From the NCBI GenBank assembly GCA_030280995.1, contig JASXTE010000002.1:3855683-3919682 (forward strand): a stretch of DNA of 64,000 bases, written 5' to 3'. The notes beneath the pieces were generated by a model. It saw only the letters and a program-made list of their open reading frames with translations, did not search any database and was not told the origin of the DNA. The DNA comes from Hemileia vastatrix (Eukaryota > Basidiomycota > Pucciniomycetes > Pucciniales > Zaghouaniaceae). Below, piece after piece: positions 46,666 to 56,894 of the stretch (positions are counted from its first letter, which is position 1; each line of letters opens with the position of its first letter). The position numbers were made by a program, and so were the translations under genes.

Positions 46666-47210
46666 GTGAGATTGGGGTATAAAAGTAAGTCCTCCTAATT
46701 TTTCACTGCTAGGGTTTCTTCTACGCTTTTCAAAAACATTACCTTTTCCACGTCTGTGAGCATTGGGGAAACCCATGATTATTTTTGTAGGATAGAAGAA
46801 AACTCAATAAAAGAAGAAAAAATTTCAAGATAACTGAAGAAAATCAAGAAAGAAGAAAAGAATTATTTTTGTGAAGATCATCAAGATCAATTTTTGGGCA
46901 TCCAGAATGAGGTTAAACTGCACAAAATTTTTAAGAAAGAAGATCAGCAAGATCAAATTTTGGGCCTCCAGCATGAGGATAAACTGCACAAATTCAGAAG
47001 ATGTGATTCAGGAGATGAATCAAAAATTGAAGATTTAGAAGATGGAAGTAAGGATGAAAATGTGGAATTGCGGAAACATTTTGGTGGGTAAAATTGGGGT
47101 CTAAAAGTAAGTCCTCCAAATTGTGCACAGCTAGGGTTTCTTCTACACCTTTCAAAAACATTACATTGGCCACACATGTGAGCAACAGGGAGACCCTTGT
47201 TTTTTTCCAG
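46666..47210 (+). repeat. Duplicated intron-like segments and coding repeats before RT
   Basis: Two similar segments (46666-46790 and 47088-47210, 422 bp apart) share ATTGGGGT[A/C]TAAAAGTAAGTCC, CTAGGGTTTCTTCTAC and a pyrimidine-rich end at TTTTTGTAG or TTTTTTCCAG. Each could be an intron. Between them ILGLQHEDKLHKF and FLGIQNEVKLHKI form a roughly 75-bp coding repeat. Removing 47088-47210 deletes an in-frame TAA (47089) and joins the upstream frame to RT in phase. Confidence 0.55.
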
Positions 47211-49023
47211 GTCTGGTGGTGAAGAATTCCTGAAGATCCCTCAAGTTGAAGATGGAGCTGCAAAGTATAAGAAGGTAGCACAGAAGATTAGGCCTGTCAA
47301 TGAGCCCATTCCTGTAGGTTGGACTCCTCCTTTTAAGAGACCTCCTTTGTCAAGAGATCTGTACTGTATTCCTCTGGTGAAGAATCCTCCTGATTTTGTG
47401 GAAACTGCTAGGGTGACTGTTGAAAGGTTGAAAGTTGTTAATTTTGGTCCTGAAGGGTGGTTTTCTGATGAGGAAAAGAAGTGGTTGTTGAAAATTATTT
47501 TTCTGAGGGAGAAAGTGGTGGCATTTGTTGAAGAGGAAAGGGGAGTGTTGAAACACTCTTATGGGGAACTTTACTTGATTCCTGTGGTGTGTCATGAACC
47601 CTGGCAAATCAAACCTATTCCAATTCCAGCTGCTATTAGGGATGATTTTGTCGAGATTTTTAGGGAAAGAGTCAGGACTGGTTTATAAAAACAGTCAACA
47701 TCTAATTACTCAAGTCCAGTTTTCTGTGTAAAGAAGCAGAATGGGAAGCTGAGGGTGGTGCATGATCTTAGAGCCTTGAACAGAGTCACCATCAAGGATG
47801 CTGGGATGCAGCCAAGTGCAGAGGATTTTGTGAAAGCTTTTTCTGGAAGGTTGTGTTATGGTTTGGGTTATATTATGAGTGGTTATGATGAAAGGGATCT
47901 TCACATGGATTCACAGCCACTTACAACATTTGAGACTCCTCTGGGAAGATTTCAGCTCACTAGGTTGTCTCAAGGAGCAACTAATTCAGTAGCAGTATAT
48001 CAAGAACAAATGGCTGGGATTTTACAGGATGAAGTTCCTACTCATGCTGGTATTTTTATTGATGATGGTTGAATCAAAGGACCATCCACTGATTATGAGA
48101 ATGAGGTGCTGAAGGAGAATCCAGGTATAAGGAGGTTTGTTTGGGAGTATGCAATTACTCTAGAGAGAATATTGTTTAGGATTGAAGAGGCTGGGTTGAC
48201 CATTTCTGGGTCAAAATTTTGTTCTTGTGTTCCTGCTCTGGAAATTCTTGGTCATGTGGTATGTAAAGAGGGAAGGATTATGGCAAAGAAAAAAGTTAAT
48301 AAAATTCAGTCATGGCCAAGGCCTAAAAATACTACTGAAGTCAGCTTATTTTTGGGGGTTTGTGTGTATTTCAGAATTTTTATTAAGGATTTTTATTTGT
48401 TGGCTTCACCTTTTAGGAAGTTGACCAGGAAAGACGCAGAGTGGGTATGGACTGAAGAGTGTGAAGAGGCTTTTTAGAAGCTGAAGAAGGTGGTAGGTGA
48501 AGATATTATTCTTCACAAGTTGGATTATGGAGTGGGAGCTGTAAAAATCTTTCTGGCAGTGGACTCAAGTTATATTACTTCTGGTGCTTTTTTGTCTCAG
48601 GAAGATAAAACTGGGAGGGTCAGGCCAGTAAGTTATGAGTCTGTGGTATTTAATGAGGTTGAATATAGATATTCTCAACCTAAGTTGGAATTGTGTGGTG
48701 TAGCAAAAATTTTGAAGAAGCTGAAAACTGTTTTGTGGGAGCAGCATTTTGAGCTGCAGGTAGATGCAAAATCTCAGGTTAAAATTATCAATACACCTAG
48801 TCTTCCAAATTATCCAATGACTAGGTGGGTGGCATTTATTCAGAATTTCTCTTTTGACCTGGTACACAAACCTGGAAAAACTTTTACAATGCCAGATGAC
48901 TTATCAAGGAGACCACCCACAGATGAAGATTCAGACTCTGAAGAATTTGATGAAGATGTCCCAGGCGTTAGGGCCAGCACAAAGGGGGCTGAAGATTTTT
49001 CATTCCTCCCCCATCAGGCTTAA
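47211..49023 (+). pseudogene. Element C reverse transcriptase and RNase H
   Basis: The same frame is kept throughout, with stops at 47686 (TAA), 48070 (TGA), 48475 (TAG) and 49021 (TAA). Motifs: the family-specific lead (KIRPVNEPIPVGWTPPFKRP), FCVKKQNGKLRVVHDLRALN, FETPLGRFQLTRLSQG, catalytic IFIDDG (48052-48069) and GHVVCKEGRIMAKKKV. RNase H follows with FLAVDSSYITSGAFLS and the strand after YSQPKLELCGVA. Ty3 RT copies element RNA to cDNA in particles. Catalytic Asp pairs are present, but four nonsense codons make it dead. Confidence 0.85.
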
Positions 49024-50592
49024 CTGGAAGATTGTTATCTCCTCCACAAAGAGGTTAAACTGGCTGGTTCAGATTTTGATTCTAGTGATCAGGATATTTT
49101 TGTTGATGAAGATGGGGCTGTTGTTTGGGATGGTTCAAAATTGGAAAATGGTGTTTTTGTTGGTGAACTGAATTCTCTTAAGATTCAGTTGAAAAAAAAC
49201 TAATGTACCAAAAATTAGGGATTGGTGTCCTGGTTGGGCTGGTCAAGTAGCTCATGTGCACACTGGGGATTTTGATGATAGGGTGGTACCCTTGCATGTT
49301 TTTTTGTTGGATTTTGAAGATGAGACCTGGGGTCAGACTGGGTTTTATTTTACTATGGTTGAATATCTGTTAACCTTGGAGAGGCCAGATATTTGTGATG
49401 ATGATACTTGGGTGGCAATCAGGAAGAAGAGTCCTGGCTTCTATGTATCAGGAAGGAGGTTGATGAGGAGGAGAAATACAAATCCTCAAGTGGTGGTGAC
49501 TCAGAAGAAGGATCAAGAGTTGGTGTTGAAGTCTTTGCATGAAGGCTTGGTCATAGAGGCTTTGGGGAGGCTTATAGGAGAGTAGCTGATAGATTTTGGT
49601 GGCCAGGTATGAAGTTGGCTGTGCAGGGTTGGGTTCAATCTTGTGAAGAATGTAAAAGAAGAAATCACTTGAAACCTAAAGAGTTTGGCCATGCTACTGG
49701 TGATACAGATGTGTTTGGAAGAGTCAGTCTGGATGCTGTCCATATTAAAGAGGGCAGGTATAAATACTTGATTGTTGCCAAGGATAATTTTTCTGGTTGG
49801 GTTGAGGTGGTGTCTCTGGTTAATTTGACTGCCGAAAATGTGGCAGAATTTTTAAAGAAGGAATGGGTGTTTAGGTATGGGTTGATGAAGTTGGTGACTG
49901 TTGATGGTGAACCAGAGTTTGGAGCTGAACTTAAAGAAGCTGTGGCAAGTATTGGTTCTAAAGTCAGAGTGGCTACACCTTTTTATCCTGAAGCTGAAGG
50001 CATGGTTGAAAGAGGCCATCAAGTTATCAAGAATGCTTGGGTAAAAATGTGTGGAGATAGTGCTGAAAAATGGAGGCATTATTTAACCTTGGAGTCATTT
50101 TCTGATAGGGTCACTGTGAAAAGGACAGCTGGATATTCCCCTTATGAATTAATGGTTGGGAAGAAAGCTGTTCTACCAGTGGATTTAAAAGCTGTCTCTT
50201 TTCTTGGAATTGATTGGGATGATGTGTGCTCAACAGAAGCTTTGCTCTGTGCCAGGATGCAACAGTTAGAATGTAGAGAGGAATTTAAAGAGAAGGCATA
50301 CTCTAGAATGATGAAGATAAGAAATAAATCAGTCAGATACTGGGACAAGAAGTTGGCTCATAGACTCAGGAATCCCTTGAAACCCAATTGTTTGGTTTGG
50401 GTGTATAATAGAAGCTTGGAGAGTCAGTGGGGAAAAATTTTTTCTGACAGATAGAATGGACCTTACAGAGTCTGATCTCAGGTGTCTGGAGGTTCTTATG
50501 TTTTGGAGGAGTTAGATGGTGCAGTCTTAAAGAAGAGACTGGCTCCTGATCAGGTGAAGAGATTCTACCCAAGAGGCACTAGAAGTGAATAA
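49024..50592 (+). pseudogene. Element C integrase
   Basis: An N-terminal piece in another frame (49256-49585) is followed by the main frame from about 49586 (ADRFWWPGMK). The zinc site ends CEECKRRNH (49642). The core has Asp in VSLDAVHIK, Asp in TVDGEPEFG and Glu in GMVERGHQVIKN, the DDE triad; the usual DNGPEF reads DGEPEF. A TAG at 50452, then a TGA near 50473, precede a C-terminal YVLEELDGAVLKKRLAP to TAA 50590-50592. No chromodomain is seen, unlike T1. Confidence 0.83.
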
Positions 50593-50687
50593 GATTGACT
50601 CTGTGATGAAGATAAACTATGGACCATTCTTTAATTTTGGATTTTGGTGATGCTGTGAATTTGTTTTGTTTGAAACTTTTTTTTTAG

Positions 50688-51130
50688 AAGGTACCAATGG
50701 GTGGGGCTTCTAGATTTGATCTTGGAAAGTGTACAGGTAACTGATGGGCTGGCTGCTCTGTAGATTAGATACCCCAGATTGTCTGTTTCCCACCCCTTCT
50801 CTTAATTTGGTTGAATCCTAGTATTGGTTTTTCTTCACAGGTTTTAGTCCTGTATGACTTTAAACTGGAAATTCTTTTGGAATTTAAGTGCTGGAATCTT
50901 CATGCTTATTGGTTTTGGTTTATTGTGTGGGATGTTGTGTTTTTGTTAGAAGGTACCCAGGGGGGACTTCTAGAATTTATTTTGGAAAGTGTGAGGGTAA
51001 CTGATGAGCTGGCTGCTCTGAAGAACAGTTACCCCATAATGTCTGTTTCAAGTTTGTGTTTGTCTTAGTTGAATCCTAGTTCTGGTTTTCATTATTCAGG
51101 TTTCAATTCCACTATGACTTTAAACTGGCT
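50688..51130 (+). repeat. Two direct repeats of about 185 bp with an internal stem
   Basis: Segments 50688-50870 and 50949-51130 share GAAGGTACC, GGTAACTGATG[G/A]GCTGGCTGC, TTGAATCCTAGT and TGACTTTAAACTGG. The second has GGTAACTG...CAGTTACC, an 8-bp stem. A third, diverged copy lies near 54345-54500. This is in the 3' part of element C, beyond pol. Confidence 0.75.
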
Positions 51131-51837
51131 TACTGGCTAAGGATGGGCTTCTTTGGTCTATATGGGTTGGTGGTGGATCACTGGTAGTCTCCCATCATTT
51201 ATACTTATTGGAGGGAGCCCACCCAGTCATCATTTCCTTGTACTGGACCTTCTATGGAGCCAGACTTTATCTTTTTCTTTCTTTGATTTTTGTGTTTATG
51301 GTTGTTTTAGATAGAAGTTTTAAATTTTTTTCTTTTTTTCTCTTTTTTTTCTTTTAATTTTTTATGGGGGTGATTAGGATATAAAGAGGGAGAAATCACA
51401 AAATTATATTATATGGTGTCACCACATCAAGTTCATCTGGATATGGGCAAGCGATGGTGGGGTAAGGCTCATCAATTGGCCAGGCAATGCTATTTTTTTT
51501 ATCTCTATCTCATTTTTTTATTTATTTTCTCAATTTCTATTTATTTCATATTTTCTTTATTGATATTATTTGTCTTGAATTTTTTTTATCTCAATTCATT
51601 TATAGATTATTTAAAGGTGTATCCACATCATGGTGCACTTGGATGTGTGTAAGCTATCAGGGGATCAGCTCATCAATTGGCTGGGGGATACCATTTGTAA
51701 TTATTATTTATCTCATCTTATTGTTATTCATTTCATTTTAATTTCTCAGCTCTCATATTTTTTGGGTAATATTGATTAATTATTTTCAAGTTATTTTAGT
51801 ATGTTAGTTGTTTAAGTATAAAAGTAATAATAAAAAA
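51131..51837 (+). other. Non-coding part of element C
   Basis: CATCAAGTTCATCTGGATATG and CATCATGGTGCACTTGGATG (51424, 51627) with GCTCATCAATTGGC after each form a diverged repeat of about 200 bp. No gene is seen. Confidence 0.5.
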
Positions 51838-52408
51838 ATATATAAAAATAAAAATAAAAATAAAAAAATAAAAAAATAAATAAAAAATAAAAAAAATAAA
51901 AATAAAAATAAAAATAAAAATGAAAATAAAAATAAAAATAAAAATAAAAATAAAAATAAAAATAAAAATAAAAATAAAAATAAAAATAAAAATAAAAATA
52001 AAAATAAAAATAAAAATAAAAATAAAAATAAAAATAAAAATAAAAATAAAAATAAAAATAAAAATAAAAATAAAAATAAAAATAAAAATAAAAATAAAAA
52101 TAAAAATAAAAATAAAAATAAAAATAAAAATAAAAATAAAAATAAAAATAAAAATAAAAATAAAAATAAAAATAAAAATAAAAATAAAAATAAAAATAAA
52201 AATAAAAATAAAAATAAAAATAAAAATAAAAATAAAAATAAAAATAAAAATAAAAATAAAAATAAAAATAAAAATAAAAATAAAAATAAAAATAAAAATA
52301 AAAATAAAAATAAAAATAAAAATAAAAATAAAAATAAAAATAAAAATAAAAATAAAAATAAAAATTAAAATAAAAATATAAATAAAAATAAAAATAAAAA
52401 TAGAAATA
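51838..52408 (+). repeat. (AAAAAT)n hexamer microsatellite
   Basis: Roughly 570 bp are made of the 6-bp unit AAAAAT, nearly perfect from 51920 to 52370. All frames are open, giving poly-(Lys-Ile) on plus and poly-(Tyr-Phe) on minus; neither is a gene. Confidence 0.97.
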
Positions 52409-52749
52409 AAACAAATTTTTATATATATCTGCTAATTATTATTGTTCTCTCTATTTAGTGTATTATTTGTTTGTTTATTTATTTAATGTCTGGAAGATGA
52501 AGCCTCTGGTAGTTGCGCTGGATTATTTAAGAGTTTTTGCTTTTATTACAATTGGAGGAAGAACTGTGTTCTTTGTGGTTTAGGTGGCTGGAAAGAGTAT
52601 ATGGTTTGTAATGGTCAAGAACTGGGTTAGAAGGTAATTTTTTGGGAAGAAGTGGAAGAAGCATGGATAGAGTGTTGGAAGGTGTGCTTGATTATTCTAG
52701 ACATCTTCCAGTAGTCATCAAGGCGCTGTTTCCTCAGATTATTTTTAAA

Positions 52750-53443
52750 TTAATTCAACAGACCATGAAGCGGTAAGGCCTTAAGCATGTTTGAACACAT
52801 CATGCTTAGGTGTTGTTTCATGTCCGTGTAATCCCAAGTTAAGATAGTTTCTAGAGGTTGGACAATCCCAATTTCAGTTTCAGGAGGTGGGGTTTCAACT
52901 AAAAAGAAGAATTGGATCAGTAATTGTCTCTGTTAAAAAAATTGGATTTATTAATTTGGTACTTACAGATTGGGAGCTCATCAAATTTGTATGTGGCTGG
53001 AATCTGGACTCTTGAAGAATGTTGAATGGATGTTGAAGGAGGATCAACCAGATGGAGGTATGGATTTTCATGATCATCCTCTAAATGGTGTTGAGAAAAT
53101 GTAGTAGAAGAAGGATGCTCCTGTGGCCTGGTTGAAGCAGAGGGGCTGCTGTTGTTGTTGTTAATATTATTGCTTGGCGCAGGTTGGTTGGATACTGGTG
53201 GAGGAGTACCAGGTTGGGTGTAGGAAGGACCTGGAGAAGGTGACCTGGAAGCTGATTGGGATCTGCTAGATGAATATCTGGATGAAATGAAACTATCAGA
53301 CAAGTAATTGGCTGCCAGAGGAGAGGTGTAGTTGGTTCTTCTTGCTTGAGAAGGAGATTTTTGTTTGGGAGCACTTTTTGGCACTTTGGTATTTTCTTGA
53401 GGTCCTCTGGCAGGCCTTCAAGAAGTTTTGGTGTTTTTGGCAT
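52750..53443 (-). CDS. Antisense gene asA of element C: disordered Ser/Pro-rich protein, two exons
   Basis: On the strand opposite to gag-pol, exon 1 is open from 53417 to 52967 (SARSPSPGPS-like text: SRYSSSRSQSASRSPSPG, then Asn/Ser/Pro-rich). A 68-bp intron (52966-52899; GTAAGT, TACTGAT branch, CTTTTTAG) joins in phase to exon 2 (52898-52750), adding 48 residues with no stop. ATG at 53443 in a neighbouring frame is the probable original start, with one shift near 53418. No family is recognised. Disordered Ser/Arg/Pro text is compatible with a nucleic-acid-binding or capsid-like tail, but function is unknown. Expression is not shown by the sequence. Confidence 0.45.
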
Positions 53444-53578
53444 TTTCTGATGAAGAAATTGTTGTGTGCATGGCTCTGGGAGCACTAGGAGGTTGTTGCA
53501 TGGAGTTGTTGGTGTTTACTGGCGGATTTTGGCTGTTTTCTGGCTGAATTTGGAGGTTTTTAGCCTGATTTAGGCTTC

Positions 53579-54031
53579 TTAGCAAGACCGGCGGGCCACC
53601 TGGATGCGGTCTAGGAGCCTGGGAGCTGCTTTTGAAGCTTTTTTAGCTGAATTTGCTGAGATAAATGCTGTTTCTTGAGAGGATAAAGCAGGTCTTTTGG
53701 AGTGAGTTCTGGGGACAGAGCAGCATGATCTTCTGGATGGAGCTGAAGATAGAGAAGAGGAAGCAGGACCTAGCTCTGGGGATCTGGTAAGAGATCTAGA
53801 GATGTATTTGTGTGAAGGTGAAGGTGGTGTTATAAGATAATTGGGGTCTCTGTCACATTATTTCTTTTTGGAGTTGCAAGAATCACAGGCTCTGTTGTAG
53901 AGTTTGGCTTCAGGAGCTGGAAGAGTGAAAGTGCAAGGTCTGCACATGTGGATGCAATGTTTGCAAGCATAGTCCTTGGGATCAGTGAAACAAGGAAGGT
54001 CTGATGGGTCAAAATCTGGGGATCCGGCCAT
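53579..54031 (-). pseudogene. Antisense gene asB of element C: Zn2Cys6-like protein, one internal TAA
   Basis: ATG at 54031 (MAGSPDFDPSD) leads to a Cys pattern C23-x2-C26-x6-C33-x15-C49-x2-C52-x6-C59, the spacing of the fungal binuclear zinc cluster (usual loop 5-16 residues). ACDSCNSKKK is the typical second half with its basic residues. The codon just before C59 is TAA (53858-53860), the only interruption before TAA at 53579-53581. After the cluster, Ser/Pro/Arg-rich text follows. Zn2Cys6 proteins usually bind DNA as fungal transcription factors; here that role is inferred. It could instead be a zinc-binding gag-like protein. Confidence 0.5.
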
Positions 54032-54179
54032 TATTTGTGATGAGACAACAATGAAGAGAAAAGAGATAAAAGGAAAAAATTTTTATCAGTGATGTGTAGA
54101 TGATGAAGAGAAAGCAGAAGTTCAGTAGGGCGGTTGTGGAGTATTGTGCATGGAATTGGCTCTGTCCTTTTATGAAAAA

Positions 54180-54625
54180 TCTGTAAAGTCTTTCAAGACT
54201 TTAAACTTAACACTCTGGTCAGTCCATAAAGACTGTAAACTGAAGAATGGTACAGTCCCCCAAGACTATAAACTGAGGATGGTTTGATGTTTGAGTCCTC
54301 CAGGAATATAAGCTGATAATGTGGTGTTGGTGTAATTCTGGCAGAGGGCATTCAAAGGGGGAGTCTCTGAATTTAGTTAAGGCAAGTGTGGAGGTAACTG
54401 ATGAGCTGTCTTCTCTGTAGAACAATTACCCCAGAATGTTAGTTTGTTTCTTTATTCTTTAATGGTTTGATCTCTGGTTCTGTCTTTATGATTTAGGTTT
54501 TGAGTCCCCAAATACCATAAACTGAGTGTTTTTGAGTCCCCCAAGACTATAAAATGAGGGCTGTCAGTCCCCTAAGACTTAAAACTGAGGATGATTCCCC
54601 CAAGAATTTAAACTGAGGAGTTTTT
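54180..54625 (+). repeat. Dispersed 25-bp motif, about eight copies
   Basis: AGTCCCCCAAGACTATAAAC followed by TGAGG, and variants, occurs near 54184, 54220, 54253, 54293, 54503, 54531, 54563 and 54594. Weaker versions lie at 50843 and 51110. The spacing is irregular, so it is not a simple tandem repeat. It lies between antisense genes asB and asC. Confidence 0.75.
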
Positions 54626-54666
54626 TTTATTTTATTTCTAAGTCAAGAATTTCAGGCAAGAATCAA

Positions 54667-55258
54667 TTACAGAAGAGAATCAAGAGATGAAATAAAGTTT
54701 TCAGCATTAGTCTTGAACTGGTGGATGAGGTGTCTTCTTTTCTTGATTTCATGTGGATCTTTGGCAGGAGTGGATAGAAAGTAGTTTAGAATGAGATGTT
54801 TTTGTTGAGAAGAGTGTTGTTGGAATTTGTCCTTTATGGTGGGAAATTGATTGGGTGTTGGTGTTTCAATGGTTCTCACATTGTCATCATCACTGTCTGG
54901 ATGGGAATGAGCGGTACATTCATCAGTTTAAAATTTAGTATGGAGAAGCATTGGTTTTACCATCAGAAGGACCAGGTATGGTAGAGCTAGTGGCTTTAGT
55001 GGTGTTGGAACTCTTTTTTGAAGGGTATAACTTGTTGATTAATCTTGGTATCAAGATGTAAGGCCTAGATCTGTTGGTTTTGCTGGAAGAAGGACCAGGT
55101 TGAGGGGGAGGTGAATCTATTGCGGATGAAAATGGACCAGGTCTGGAGAAAGATTTCTTTCTGGAATAGCAGGCATCAAAAAAAGTTCTGTATGGATGGA
55201 TTGGTGGTGATATGGTGCAGATGAGGTTATGGTCAATACAGTATTGACAGGGACCCAT
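54667..55258 (-). CDS. Antisense gene asC of element C: Zn2Cys6-like protein, two exons
   Basis: Exon 1 (55258-54961) starts MGPCQYCIDHNLIC. A 64-bp intron (54960-54897; GTAAAA, TACTAAAT branch, ATCCAG) splits a GAC codon. Exon 2 (54896-54667) continues in frame to a stop; total 175 residues. Cys4-x2-Cys7-x6-Cys14-x15-Cys30 matches asB exactly, but the fifth and sixth positions are Arg33 and Pro40, so the cluster is degenerate. A Ser/Pro-rich middle and a charged helical C-terminus (IKKRRHLIHQFKTNAENF) follow. The ATG lies 81 bp from the 3' LTR, so an antisense LTR promoter could drive it. Without splicing the frame stops after TNASPY. Role unknown. Confidence 0.5.
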
Positions 55259-55328
55259 TTCAGATATGGATTTGAAAATTATGTGAAAATGGTGTTTTTG
55301 GTGAAGGAGAATGCAGAAATTCTCAATT

Positions 55329-55338
55329 GGAGGGAGGA
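55329..55338 (+). other. Polypurine tract of element C
   Basis: GGAGGGAGGA directly precedes the 3' LTR start TGTGG and would prime plus-strand DNA. On the other strand it is in the leader of asC. Confidence 0.8.
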
Positions 55339-56298
55339 TGTGGTCTTCCAACATTGGAAGAGGCCTTTTTTGGGCTCTTTGGTGCTGTTTTGGTATGTCT
55401 TAATTGACATTGGTTGAAAAATTAGGTGTTTTTCTGGTTTTATTCAGTGAATATTAGGACTATGGGTATATGGGTACTACCATTGGATAGCCCTGGTTTT
55501 TCTCTATATTTTATGTCCTGTTGACATTTCTCATATTCTAAGTTTTAAGGGGTCATTTCCTCATTTTTCATTTCTAAAAGATAGCTGTTTAATTTTGTTT
55601 TTTATGTTTTACGAACTAACCTTAAGTCTTAGGGTTAAGTTTTTAGTACCAATAAGTAGAGCTAATTTGGCTTTATATTTTATGTCTCAAGGTTGTCATA
55701 GCTTAATTTTGTGTTTTTAGGGTTTTAGTAGTTGTGGTGTATTTTTCTAAGTATTTTGGGCTTTTTTGGAGGTTTTTGGAGGTTTTCTGGCTTCAGGGAG
55801 TTCTGGCCACTTCTATGCAGGCCGTCTGCATTGGGCAGGCCACCTGCCTCAGTTATAGAAGGCTGGAAAGTGTTTCTAGAGGGTTTTTATGCAATTTGGC
55901 TGTCAAAAGTGTCAAATTTGTTGCTGTGCATGGGCTTTTAGATGGTGGTCTGTGTGTACATACTGAATAAGACAGTTTGGGGAAACTTTAATTATCATAC
56001 AACCATCCGGAGGTGATATCATTGTTCTCACTCAGTTTTCACTGTTTTTTTGGCCACAATTGGCTGTGTTTGTTGCAAGGTTTCTGATTCTTTGGCTCTC
56101 AGTGGTCTACAATTGGCTACTGTCTTGACTTGTAAAGCAGTCAAGAAGTGTGTTGGAAGGGTTATAATAACAGTCTCTAATTTGCTGTAGCAAATAAATC
56201 TCACCTGGTATTTCTCAAAGTTACAGGGGTTTTTCTCTCCAGTTTTACTCCAACTCCCTTGGTCAAGGCCTATAGCTAGTACTATAAGATTGTCTACA
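55339..56298 (+). repeat. 3' LTR of element C
   Basis: The 960-bp LTR matches 41770-42711 along its length. Beyond it (56299) the copia B gag resumes. Confidence 0.92.
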
Positions 56299-56890
56299 TC
56301 AATCCCAAAAGACTGTCTTGAATTCAAGAGATATTTTTCAGATGATCATTGACAGAAAACAGAAACTTACTGATGCCAAAAAATTGCTTGCCCCTCTTAT
56401 CTCGGTGAGCTCCTTGGCTCTGAAGTTGGATGCTGTTGAAAACTCCTTCAACTCCATACCGGAAGAGGTTACAGTTGATGCAGCAAGAGATAATCAGCTC
56501 TGCTATAAATGCTGGTGCCCAGGACATTTGGCTGCACAATGACACAATCTGTCTGTATCTCAACCATCTCAGCCGGTACCTTTTTTTCCAGTAGGGTATC
56601 CTGTGCCTTGGCCAAATACTCAGTTTCCTTCCATATAACAACAGCATCCCATTCCATCGTCCTCCCATCCTCCACAAAATGACAGGAAAACTGATATATA
56701 CAGGCCAAATTATGATAAGAAATGAAAGTGCACCCCCCAGTCAGAGGATGACTTCTTGAATTGGGAACTTCAGAAGAGCCTGACAAAGTACAGATTGATT
56801 GCCTCCAAATCTCCAATCCCTTTCATCAGCCAATACTAAACAGTGGTGCAACACACAATGCTTCAGGAGATCTTGACCCTTTTAAAATTT
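56299..56890 (+). pseudogene. copia B gag 3' part and protease
   Basis: Downstream of element C the gag continues with SSLALKLDAVENSF and a zinc knuckle CYKCWCPGHLAAQ (about 56499). After several stops comes the protease site ILNSGATHNASGD at 56833-56871. The catalytic residue is Asn (AAC 56839-56841) instead of Asp, so protease activity is lost. Another frameshift precedes 56895. Confidence 0.75.
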
Positions 56891-56894
56891 AGTA

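Larger units (their letters stand above)
41770..56298 (+). mobile_element. Ty3-type retrotransposon C, inserted in copia B gag
   Basis: LTRs 41770-42711 and 55339-56298 (TGTGGTCTTCC...GTCTACA) enclose gag, protease, RT-RNase H, integrase and a 4.7-kb region without sense genes. The pol type, with its long lead before RT (WTPPFKRPP ... EPWQIKPIPIPAAI), is that of Ty3 elements common in basidiomycetes. The plus strand is noticeably G/T-rich. The target duplication is not clean: ACCAA or CCAAT on the left, TCAAT on the right. It is damaged by stops, shifts and a solo LTR (45269-46448). Confidence 0.9.

Noticed and set aside
51812..52414. 200-codon minus-strand frame of Tyr-Phe repeats and plus-strand Lys-Ile frame
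   Set aside because: Pure translation of the (AAAAAT)n microsatellite.
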